Under the pieces are notes generated by a model. The model made no database searches and had not been told where the DNA came from. It saw nothing but the letters and a program-made list of their open reading frames with translations. DNA of 64,000 bases from Zea mays (taxonomy: Eukaryota > Streptophyta > Magnoliopsida > Poales > Poaceae): positions 136,864,990-136,928,989 of the forward strand of contig NC_050101.1 of NCBI RefSeq assembly GCF_902167145.1. Direction: 5' to 3'. Each line of letters starts with the position of its first letter. Positions within the stretch are counted from its first letter, which is position 1. Below are positions 1 through 10,714 of this stretch, piece after piece. Both the position numbers and the translations under genes were made by a program.

Positions 1-1319
1 CGTCAGAACAGATTTTGAAAACTACGTTGTTTGATTCAGTTAAGCACAGAATCACTTCTTGGTGATTATAAAAGTTATGTAGTGCAATTGCCAAGCTTTC
101 CAAAAAGTCTTGGATCACTCTTTTTGGTGATCTGAAGATTAAGTTATGGATGTTTAAAGTCTGAAGACTGAATCTGTCCAATTCTGGACAGCAAAGCCTT
201 CTAATGTCTTTATTCCTAAATTACATATTGAATCACTTTGAGATGTTTATAGATAATTTGTAGAACATTTAATTAGCTTTCCAAAAAGTCTAAGATCACT
301 TTGTTTGAATGTCTGAATCTTTAGTTGTGAATTTTTTAAGTTGCAAGTCAGAATCTGTCCAAATCTAGACAGTGCTGCTGTGTTTGCACAATTCGACCTT
401 GCTAAGTGTTTAATCAGGTTGTGATGACAATACTAAAGTTGTAGAGAACTTTTTAAGCTTTCCAGAAAGTCCTAGTTTGATATTTTTGGACTAACCATTG
501 AAGAGTTATGATTAAAACAAGCAACTGCTGTATTGCTGTCCAAAAATTCTGCTAGTGCGCTTTTGATGGTTTAGTTCACCCTTCTCGCTAAAAATGTTTG
601 GTTTGCTCTTAAGTAATGTAGACTTGTCATGGTTAGGCTAGATATGACATGTGTGTCTTGTTTTATATGTTCCTTTCTCTAGTGATTGCGATATAGGAGT
701 TCCATAGATATTGACGCTTATGTCCTCTATTAAATTGTGTTATCAGTGATGCTTGTGTGTGATCAATAGGAGAACTAATAAAAAGTCGTGTCCAAATAAA
801 TAAAATGTGCGCGCTTGTGATGTTATAATTGTGTTGCGTAAATAAATAAACATGTTGTCGTCTTTTAATGGTGTTAATGCTGAACGTCGATAATGTGTAG
901 ATAACTAAAGCGAACATGTGATTGTTACGGTGTCTTCCATTTTATTGTTTAGTTCGCCACTGCGTCCTTGTATATCTTGTGCTATTTTTGTGCTACTTTC
1001 ATTATATTCATACATATGCATCTTGCACCTCATATAGGACCGAGAGATGATGATCGAGCTAGTGATGTGGTGCCAACCACAAGATGCAGTCGGTGAACGA
1101 CCCCAGGAAGGATGGACTTAACAAGTGGATGCTCGCCAAACGAGTACCTCCCCAGCAAACACTCTCTAAGTGTTAAATTAAAGGCAAGCACCGGTTTTAT
1201 GCATAACCGTTATATATGCTATTTTACTGCACTTAATGTTTGTAGGCTTGTACCGTGCACTTAAGTGTAGGAGTTGAATGAAACCCTAGTTGCATGAACT
1301 CAGGATTCCCTTTGAGATG
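1..1319 (+). mobile_element. Fragment of chromovirus B-type LTR
   Basis: This stretch repeats 33873-35191 almost base for base (offset about 33,872, with single-base indels), and the right-hand copy runs on to a clear LTR end at 36456. It is therefore an interior LTR piece whose left part lies outside the window. It carries part of the 181-bp-period repeat (CTGTCC at 174, 355 and 536). Homology stops after GAGATGG at about 1319. The 84-codon minus-strand reading frame at 663-917 recurs only because the LTR is duplicated. No coding role is seen. Confidence 0.85.
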
Positions 1320-1344
1320 GTACAAGAGGTGATGGATAACCGTT
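1320..1344. other. Filler DNA at a rearrangement junction
   Basis: Between the LTR piece and the pol fragment lie about 25 bases matching neither partner in place. The first 17 copy a run also found at about 1421-1437, and the next nine (AACCGTTAT) copy 1204-1212. This fits templated filler made during end joining. Confidence 0.6.
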
Positions 1345-3578
1345 ATTCTGGCTGAAGGAGATTAAATTCTTGGGTCACACAATTTCCCAGGATGGGATAT
1401 CAGTTGATCCTGAGAAGGTACAAGAGGTGATGGATTGGAAACCCCCGACTACAGTGAGGCAGATTCGAAGTTTTCTGGGTTTAGCAGGGTATTATCGGCG
1501 ATTTATTCCGGATTTCTCCAGAATTGCCAAACCAATGACTGAACTGTTAAAGAAGGGAGTCAAGTATGATTGGAGCCAAAAGTGCGAAGATGCCTTTCAT
1601 ACTTTGAGGCAGCATCTGACAACAGCCCCGGTGCTGGCTCAACCGGATAACACCAAGCCATTTGAAGTTCATTGTGATGCTTCCGGTACTGGATTGGGTT
1701 GTGTATTGATGCAAGATAACAGAGTCATTGCTTATGCTTCCCGAGCACTCAGACCCCATGAGCAGAACTACCCCACACATGATCTGGAATTGGCAGCTGT
1801 GGTTCATGCTCTTAAAATATGGAGACACTACTTGATGGGAGCCCACTGTAACATCTACACCAATCACAAGAGTCTCAAATACATCTTCACTCAGGCAGAT
1901 CTGAACATGAGGCAGAGAAGATGGTTGGAGTTGATCAAGGATTATGACTTGGAGGTGCATTACCACCCTGGTAAAGCCAATGTTGTAGCAGATGCCTTGA
2001 GCAGAAAGGCCCAGTGCAATTGTATGAGCATGGATGCAAGGGTAACCACCCTGTGTGATGAATTGTGCAAGCTGAACCTAGAAGTTGTTCCTTCAGGTGA
2101 CTTAAGTTATATCTCGGTGGAACCCACATTACAAGAGCAAATAGTCAGGGCACAGATTGAAGACAAGGGTGTTCAGATAATCAAAGAAATGATCAAGCAG
2201 AAGGCAGAGAAATACAAGTGCTTCTAGCAGGACAGCAAGGGAATTCTATGGTTTGGAGATCGATTGGTTGTTCCCAAGGACCCTGAGCTCAGAAAGAAGA
2301 TACTGGATGAAGCTCATCTTTCAAAATTCTCCATGCACCCTGGTAGCAACAAGATGTACCATGATCTCAGATCTTTATATTGGTGGACCAGAATGAAGAG
2401 GGAAATTGCCAAGTACATATCCGAGTGCGATACCTGCCAGAGAATCAAAGCCAGTCATTTGAAGGCAGCAGGCCCCTTACAACCCCTTCCCATACCATCT
2501 TGGAAATGGGAGGACATTTGCATGGATTTTATCGTAGGATTGCCCAATACCTCCAGGCACCATGATTCCATTTGGGTTATTGTGGACAGGTTGACCAAGA
2601 CCGCTCACTTCTTGCCAGTGCACACCACCCACAGGACAGAGAAGTATGCAGAGATCTACATTGACCAGATAGTTCGTCTGCATGGGATACCAAGGACTAT
2701 AGTCTCAGACAGAGGAGCACCTTTTGTGGCACGATTTTGGGAACAATTGCAGGAATCACTTGGGACCCAGGTCATATGCAGCTCAGCCTATCATCCCCAA
2801 ACCGATGGCACTACATTACGGAAAGGATTGGGACAAGTGTCTTTCCTTGGCTGAGTTTTCTTACAATAACAGCTATCAGTCCAGTCTGAAGATGGCACCT
2901 TTTGAAGCCTTATATGGGAGAAGGTGCAGGACCCCGCTGAATTGGTCTCAAGTAGGAGAAAGGGAAATATTTGGGCCAGATTTGGTGCTTGAAGCAGAGG
3001 CAAAGGTCAGGATCATCAAGAAGAACCTAGAAGCTGCTCAGGCCAGGCAAAAGAGCTATCATGACAAGAGGCGGAAGCCTCTACAGTTTGAGGTGGGAGA
3101 TCATGTTTATCTTAAGGTATCACCCACCAAGGGTGTCCAGAGATTCGGGATCAAGGGCAAGTTAGCTCCTCGTTACATTGGACCCTACGAGATCAAGGAA
3201 GCTTGTGGACCCATAGCCTATCAATTGGAATTGCCACCTCACATGTCAGCAGTTCACAATGTATTTCATGTATCTCAGCTGCGGAAATGTGTCCGCCTAC
3301 CCACTGAAGTGCTACCTGAGCTAGACATTGAGATAGAGCCAGACTTGTCCTATCAAGAGTACCCCGTCAAGGTATTGGATCAGAAAGAAAGGTCAACGCG
3401 GGCAAGGTCAATCTGAATGTATAAGGTTCAGTGGAGTCACCATTCAGCAGAGGAAGCTACATGGGAGACTGAGGATTTTCTACGCTCTCGCTTCCCCGAC
3501 TTTCTGCCCAAAAGAGTCGGTACATAACCCCAAAACCCCACCCCCACCTGCCCTTTGAATACAATTATAAGAAAAACT
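1345..3578 (+). pseudogene. Truncated gag-pol fragment (RT C-terminus, RNase H, integrase) of chromovirus A
   Basis: The fragment corresponds to 12901-15177 of the longer copy and is nearly identical to it. It begins inside reverse transcriptase and keeps RNase H, most of integrase and the C-terminal chromodomain-like part. It is dead in several ways. A stop replaces the CGG codon at 2227-2229, where CG became TA. A 50-bp deletion relative to 14366-14415 removes the third catalytic acid (Glu) of the integrase DDE triad and shifts the frame near 2815. A TGA replaces a glutamine codon at 3414-3416. The RNase H motif TDHKSL reads TNHKSL. The 3' UTR and polypurine tract are missing. Confidence 0.93.
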
Positions 3579-3586
3579 CACCGACG

Positions 3587-6500
3587 AGGAAGCTCACTGT
3601 GCCGTTGGATTGGACTAGGTCGCCGTGGTTTGGCCGGCACAACCGCCGCCGACGAGGACACCCGCCTGCGCGCGTGGACCGAGCGATTCCGGCCATCCCC
3701 GCCGGCGAGCCGTACGTCATTGTGACCGCCAGAACCTCCCCGAGCTAACCCTACCCCTCGCCGGACTTCTCTCGTCGCCGGTAAGCCGCGCCGCCCCTTT
3801 CTTCTCTGCGGATACTGTTTACACCTCGGAGGGACCGCGGGTGAGAGGAAGAGAAAGTCAGGGGGTTTTGTGCATTGTCAGTCACACAGAGGAATAGTGG
3901 CGCAAGGGTAGAACTGTGAAGATTAATTAGGGAAGACCCTGGGGACCTCGGTGCAAACTGCTTTTTTAGAAAACCTTATTAAACCTGATTTTAAATTTGA
4001 ACAGAAACTTTGAAAATCCATAACTTCTGTTTAGCTCATCCAAATTGGGTCAAACCAATTTTGTCAGACTCTAAATAATGTGACCTACTTAATAAAAATA
4101 TAAAACCCCCTATGTACTATAGAAAACTTTAAGGTTCTGATTTAATTATAGTTTTGGCCAAAAGCTCAATAATAGAAAGAAAAATAGTTGTACTATTTGG
4201 CTACGGTTAGAAAAATTTGGAGAAGTTTATGTATACCTACTGACCTAATTAAAAATGCTAAACCGCTCTGTCCACCCCATTAAGTTAGTTTTTACCACTT
4301 ATTTTACAATATGCTTAAGGTTAAGAAAAATAGAAAATGTGATTTAAATAATGAAACAAGGAAAACTTAGAAAAACCCTACAAAAATAACCCCAAGGTGA
4401 AAACACCCCAACCCTTGGGATAACTAATGTTTTGTTAATAAGAACTTAGGAAAAATATGAAATTTGCTGTTTGACATTTGTCAAATAACAATGTAGTAGA
4501 AAGTGCCTTTTGGCATTTAAACTTTAGAAAATCATAACTAAATGACCATCCCTTAGCCTTCTGTGATTTTTAGCACAGAAGCCTATTATTACTGTTAGAG
4601 GCCAACAAAAATAACCCTTAGGGCAGAGCTCACCCCAATTAAGAGATGTAGTGTAAAGTGGCCTTTTTTACACAACTCTTGTTATTTTTTTCTAAAGCAT
4701 AGCCTTTATATTTTAAGCCTCAAATTCTTAAGACAGGCTAGAATAGCAAATGACAACCCACTGTAATTTTTACATAATTTTTGGAAAATATTAAACCATT
4801 GTCGTAGTTCAAACCTACCCTAGAAACCATAAGTAGAAAATAAAGAAAAGGAAAAGTGAATAACAGGAAATTAGTGCCATCCTAAAATCTCTTTATAACT
4901 TGTCCACTGAAGTATATAAAAGCAATACTAATTCCCTATGATTATCCTCAACAAAAACCTAAGCCTAAAAGTGATAAGCATAACCCACTAGAAGCCCCGC
5001 ATGACCAAGAAACCCTAAGTTACTCCTTAACTTAGTTTTCTTCTTTAGCATAATGTTATTAAATCCTGCATAATCATGACATACATGTTCATTGCATTCG
5101 ATAGACTGTAACCTTGCTGACGGAGAGTATGTCCTCGTGCCTGAGCAAGGAGCTGCTCAGGAGGTAGCCCCAGATCCAGCACCAGAGCCTGCACCAGAGG
5201 ACCTGCCTGCCACTGCTTTGGAAGGCAAGCCCCGGTTTATGCATAACCTGTTATTTATGCTATTTTACTTCATTTAATGATTGTAGGATTGATTGTGCAC
5301 TTAGGTGTAGGAGTTGTTTGAAACCCTAGTTGCATGATCTCAGGGAATCCTATTGAGATGAATACTAGTATGCTAGGTCGAGTAGCTGCTTTATTAAATA
5401 GGATCTCGGTAGAAGTCGAGTGATTTTTCTAGCACTCGCGCGAGGTCAGGAAATTGGTTGTATCCACTTTCTATCATAATGATGCTAGGTTGTGGACAAC
5501 AATCCATGGGGATTGGTTGTCCACGGGATAAAAATTGGAATAAGGATTAAGGTGTGGTACCGTGTGTCAAGCGTTTGAACGTACTAAACACATACCGAGA
5601 AATATGGTAAATCGGTAAGCCTAGTACCTGAGTGAACCTGCCCGCAGATTGCCCTCCTCACGCGACCTGAGACGTGGTCTCCCATTCCGGTTATGGTGGG
5701 TACAAGTGCGGTCACTGCACAACGGCAGTCGGGGTCAGTGAGGCATTGTACGCCAAGGCGGTGAGCCCCTTTCTGTTGCTAGGGAATCGATGGGGACGGT
5801 TGATGTGTGTGGGGACGGAGTGCCTCGCCACGTCGTGTGTTTAGGTTTACCTTGCAAGGATAAAAACTCGATTCGAAACGTCTGTTCTCACAGCTAATGA
5901 GACTGCTTGATCCATGCTGCTACATTGAGTAACAAGTGGAATTGTGATGAGATGATACAAGATGTTGATTGCTAAAAATGTTTGCTACTATGTATGAATA
6001 GATAGTACATCTTTAGCCTTAAGAGAGTCACACTTAATTTGACAAAGTTAAAAACTTGATTTAGAAACTCAGCTAGTGCTTTTGGCAACCAAACCCCACA
6101 GCCAAACAGCTGCATGTCTAGAGGTAGAGGAGTAGACTCCTCACACCGGGTAAATCTAGCTGAGTATTAGTATATTCAGCCTTGCTTGTGGCATAATTTT
6201 ACAGGTTCTCTGGAGGACATGGTTGCTGGAGTGACTTGGCCGTCCATCTTGCCACTAGGTTGGACTGTCGAGTCGGACCCTACCTTGGCTGAGGAGGAGA
6301 ATGAGGAGTGATGGGACAGGCTTCCCCATCTCTCTGTTTATTTACCGTTAGTTTTATTCCGCTGCACTCCGAACAATGATGACTACTTTTGCAAAACTCC
6401 GATGGTGATGTAATAATTTAATACTCCTTCATGTATGGTTTTATGCTTTATTGTATTTGCTCTGTGACTCACCTTCGAGTGAGATTGTGGTACTTGATCC

Positions 6501-6621
6501 TGTCAGTGGCCGTGTCGGACTAGATCCGAGGGATTGATGGGTTATTCCCATTTAAGTGTGGTCTAGCCTCTAAGGCAGGGCTCAGGCACTTAAGTTGGAA
6601 TAATTCGACAGTTCCACCACA
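3587..6621 (+). mobile_element. Chromovirus A LTR fragment, 5' truncated
   Basis: Homologous to the LTR starting at 15385, beginning at its position 16602 and running to a normal LTR end (CCACCACA at 6621). It is joined directly to the pol fragment and lacks about the first 1.2 kb of the LTR. Compared with the 3' LTR it also lacks about 125 bp near 4346, a segment present at about 6736-6850 and 17369-17480. The 61-codon frame at 5092-5277 recurs in the other LTR copies. Confidence 0.85.
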
Positions 6622-9118
6622 CTGACCTAATTAAAAATGCTAAACCTCTCTGTCCACCCCATTAAGTTAGTTTTTACCACTTATTTTACAATATGCTTAA
6701 GGTTAAGAAAAATAGAAAATGTGATTTAAATAATGAACCAGAGGGCACCCCTATTTTTGTTAGGGTACTTATTCAATGTAGTTCACTGGAAAAATCTATC
6801 ATACCCTGTTTTGGTATAAAATAAGTAGGATACCTTTTATTTTAATAAAACAAGGAAAACTTAGAAAAACCCTACAAAAATAACCTCAAGGTGAAAACAC
6901 CCCAACCCTTGGGATAACTAATGTTTTGTTAATAAGAACTTAGGAAAAATATGAAATCTGCTGTTTGATATTTTTCAAATAACAATGTAGTAGAAAGTGC
7001 CTTTTTGGCATTTAAACTTTAGAAAATCATAACTAAATGACCATCCCTTAGCCTTCTGTGATTTTTAGCACAGAAGCCTATTATTACTGTTAGAGGCCAA
7101 CAAAAATAACCCTTAGGGCAGCGCTCACCCCAATTAAGAGATGTAGTGTAAAGTGGCCTTTTTTTACACAACTCTTGTTATTTTTGTCTAAAGCATAGCC
7201 TTTATATTTTAAGACTCAAATTCTTAAGACAGGCTAGAATAGCAAATGAAAACCCACTGTAATTTTTACAGAATTTTTGGAAAATATTAAACCACTGTCG
7301 TAGTTCAAACCTACCCTAGAAACCATAAGTAGAAAATAAAGAAAAGGAAAAGTGAATAACAGGAAATTAGTGCCATCCTAAAACCTCTTTATAACTTGTC
7401 CACTGAAGTATATAAAAGCAATACTAATTCCCTAAGATTATCCTCAACAAAAACCTAAGTCTAAAAGTGATAAGCATAACCCACTAGAAGCCCCGCATGA
7501 CCAAGAAACCCTAAGTTACTCCTTAACTTAGTTTTCTTCTTTAGCATAATGTTATTAAATCCTGCAGAATCATGACATACATGTTCATTGCATTCGATAG
7601 ACTATAACCTTGCTGACGGAGAGTACGTCCTCGTGCCGGAGCAAGGAGCTGATCAAGAGGTAGCCCCAGATCCAGCACCAGAGCCTGCACCAGAGGACCT
7701 GCCTGCCACTGCTTTGGAAGGCAAGCCCCGGTTTATGCATAACCTGTTATTTATGCTATTTTACTTCATTTAATGATTGTAGGATTGATTGTGCACTTAG
7801 GTGTAGGAGTTGTTTGAAACCCTAGTTGCATGATCTCAGGGAATCCTATTGAGATGAATACTAGTATGCTAGGTCGAGTAGCTGCTTTATTAAATAGGAT
7901 CTCGGTAGAAGTCGAGTGATTTTTCTAGCACTCGCGCGAGGTCAGGAAATTGGTTGTATCCACTTTCTATCATAATGATGCTGGGTTGTGGACAACAATC
8001 CATGGGGATTGGTTGTCCACGGGATAAAAATTGGAATAAGGATTAAGGTGTGGTACCGTGTGTCAAGCGTTTGAACGTACTAAACACATACCGAGAAATA
8101 TGGTAAATCGGTAAGCCTAGTACCTGAGTGAACCTGCCCGCAGATTGCCCTCCTCACGCGACCTGAGACGTGGTCTCCCATTCCGGTTATGGTGGGTACA
8201 AGTGCGGTCACTGCACGACGGCAGTCAGGGTCAGTGAGGCATTGTACGCCAAGGCGGTGAGCCCCTTTCTGTTGCCAGGGAATCGATGGGGACGGTTGAT
8301 GTGTGTGGGGACGGAGTGCCTCGCCACGTCGTGTGTTTAGGTTTACCTTGCAAGGATAAAAACTTGATTCGAATCGTCTGCTTCTCGCAGCTAATGAGAT
8401 TGCTTGATCCATGCTGCTACATTGAGTAACAAGTGGAATTGTGATGAGATGATACAAGATGTTGATTGCTAAAAATGTTTGCTACTATGTATGAATAGAT
8501 AGTACATCTTTAGCCTTAAGAGAGTCACACTTAATTTGACAAAGTTAAAAACTTGATTTAGAAACTCAGCTAGTGCTTTTGGCAACCAAACCCCACAGCC
8601 AAACAGCTGCATGTCTAGAGGTAGAGGAGTAGACTCCTCACACCGGGTAAGTCTAGCTGAGTATTAGTATACTCAGCCTTGCTTGTGGCATAATTTTACA
8701 GGTTCTCTGGAGGACATGGTTGCTGGAGTGACTTGGCCGTCCATCTTGCCACCGGGTTGGACTGTCGAGTGGGACCCTACCTCGGCTGAGGAGGAGAATG
8801 AGGAGTGATGGGACAGGCTTCCCCATCCCTCTGTTTATTTACCGTTAGTTTTATTCCGCTGCACTCCGAACAATGATGACTACTTTTGCAAAACTCCGAT
8901 GGTGATGTAATAATTTAATACTCCTTCATGTATGGTTTTATGCTTTATTGTATTTGCTCTGTGACTCACCTTCGAGTGAGATTGTGGTACTTGATCCTGT
9001 CAGTGGCCTTGTCGGACTAGATCCGAGGGATTGACGGGTTATTCCCATTTAAGTGTGGTCTAGCCTCTAAGGCAGGGCTCAGGCACTTAAGTTGGAATAA
9101 TTCGGCAGTTCCGCCACA
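6622..9118 (+). mobile_element. Truncated 5' LTR of chromovirus A
   Basis: Starts abruptly at a point equal to 17255 of the 3' LTR, directly after another LTR end, and runs to CCGCCACA at 9118, two bases before a primer binding site. About 1.87 kb of U3 and R is missing, so a complete LTR would be about 4.4 kb. Without its own promoter this LTR cannot start a normal genomic transcript. Confidence 0.85.
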
Positions 9119-9120
9119 GC

Positions 9121-9132
9121 TGGTATCGGAGC
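9121..9132 (+). other. Primer binding site (tRNA-iMet type) of element A
   Basis: TGGTATCGGAGC lies two bases after the LTR end. It matches the usual plant initiator-Met primer site TGGTATCAGAGC with one A-to-G difference. The same variant occurs in element B at 22558. Confidence 0.9.
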
Positions 9133-9342
9133 TTGTACCACCACAGAGGAATCAATAAAATATAAATACCATCCTTTTCCGAAGTAAAACTTGATAGACA
9201 CAATGTTGGAGAGATAGTAGGACGAGCAGGATAGACCTAGGACGTGAAGCCTTAGGATGATAGAAGGGTAGCTAGGTGGCTAAGTAACTAGGCCCTACAG
9301 GCCACTTTTACAGGATGGGAGTTCTTCCCTATCCCCTTTATA

Positions 9343-9350
9343 TTGGTAAG
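9343..9350 (+). other. Candidate splice donor in the leader of element A
   Basis: TTGGTAAG reads as a good donor (exon end at 9345, GT at 9346-9347). Two strong acceptors lie downstream, each ending directly at an ATG: the pyrimidine-rich run ending ACACAG at 9538 and the run ending TTTTTTAG at 10714. Splicing is inferred from sequence only. Confidence 0.45.
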
Positions 9351-9538
9351 GTCGTTCAGGACGAGCATGCATGCATTCTTAAATTAAACAAATGGACATT
9401 TGAGTAAAGACTTAAAAACAAGATGATAACCAACTAAGTCCCCAGTACCATCTTATTTAACTAGAGAAAGGCTGAGTCTTATTTTTTCTTGTTCTTTTTA
9501 TAATTCTTTTTCTTTTACTTACACTTAACCGTACACAG

Positions 9539-10408
9539 ATGACTTCCCACGGGTCCTCAGATGACGGAAATGCACTGTCCCACACTGATGGGCTTGCACG
9601 AGAGGGCTTTCCCCGCATTTTGTGGGAGGTACTTCAGGGGGCCGGATACACGACACCCCCTCAGTACGCAGTGCAGCAGTTCGAGAAGCACCGAGTGCCC
9701 CGCTGTAGGGTAAGGATGACCTTGGAGCCTCATCCCCTGCAGCCAGGATGGCGCTCATTGGACTCTGAGTCTTTTGGGTACCGAGCTGAGGACACGATCG
9801 AGGCGATCGCTCTGCACGGGCTGACCACTTTCTGCGGGTTCCATCCCTTGGAGCTGTCTACCCACCCCATTGGCTTGTTCCCCGCGGAGAAGGAGGATGA
9901 CCCAATGTGGAAGGATCGGGTGGAGCATGCCAAGGATATCTGGGCCATCTACCCAGGACAGACTGCGCACTTGACCGTACGGTGCATGAATGCTCTGTAC
10001 CGTCTGCAACTGATGCGCGGTGAGGCGATGTCCCATCTGATGGCACTATTGGAGGCGACCAAGATCACTTTGGACAACAGGGAGGAGCTCGTGGTTGATT
10101 TGTCCACTGAAATGGTGGAAAAGGACTTGCAGGTGGAGCAGCTATCCACTGATATCCAAGAGTTGGAGGAATTAGTGGGCACCAGGGAGAACACCATCGA
10201 GATTCTTGAGGATCAGCTCATTAACACTCAGCAGCAGCTTGCTGAGGCTAACGAGCACTTGGATATGCATCACCAGGAGATCCAGGATATTGAGGCCAAC
10301 GAGGACGTCGACATCGAGGGAGGAGATGAGCCTGCCTCTAGTTTGGACACTGCTGGCTCAGGGAGACCACCTTCCCCTGAGTCGAGTGTTGCCTCGTTCG
10401 CTCACTAG
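9539..10408 (+). CDS. Accessory ORF1 of chromovirus A: coiled-coil protein of unknown function, 289 aa, intact
   Basis: An uninterrupted 289-codon frame between the primer site and gag. I do not recognise a named domain. Residues 1-155 or so look globular, with many Trp, Pro and His. Residues about 165-255 are rich in Leu, Glu and Gln with heptad-like spacing (REELVVDLSTEMVEKDLQ and following), which suggests a coiled coil. The tail is acidic and then Ser/Pro-rich. There is no zinc knuckle or aspartic protease motif, so it is not a standard gag. A splice-acceptor-like run ends exactly before its ATG, so a spliced message could make it the first ORF. It is intact while the neighbouring gag-pol has two stops. 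Extra ORFs are known in several plant Ty3/gypsy families; a role in assembly or RNA binding is only a guess. Confidence 0.75.
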   Translation: MTSHGSSDDGNALSHTDGLAREGFPRILWEVLQGAGYTTPPQYAVQQFEKHRVPRCRVRMTLEPHPLQPGWRSLDSESFGYRAEDTIEAIALHGLTTFCGFHPLELSTHPIGLFPAEKEDDPMWKDRVEHAKDIWAIYPGQTAHLTVRCMNALYRLQLMRGEAMSHLMALLEATKITLDNREELVVDLSTEMVEKDLQVEQLSTDIQELEELVGTRENTIEILEDQLINTQQQLAEANEHLDMHHQEIQDIEANEDVDIEGGDEPASSLDTAGSGRPPSPESSVASFAH

Positions 10409-10714
10409 GTGTCCAGGATAGAGTTAGACGTCGGTGAGGGTAGGACTCCTCGCAGCTAGCTTAGCTTTTGCACCCTTGGGGTACTAGGCTAGATAGAGTT
10501 GAGTCTTTTTGGGACCCTTGATGTAATCGTGCTAAACTCTTTTGGAAGCATGGCTGATGGATGTTGTCAGTTTTAAATTTGGAAGGAAAAATTTATGCCT
10601 TTTTAAAATCCTGTTTGTTTAAGTTGGAATCTATCATTTTGCTTTTGACTCTTTTCACCGCGATTAAACCTTGAACTTGGAGATATGGTGTTAAGTATAT
10701 ATGTGGTTTTTTAG

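Noticed and set aside
663..917. 84-codon minus-strand ORF, repeated at 34534-34788
   Set aside because: It is conserved only because the LTR segment is duplicated; no family feature.
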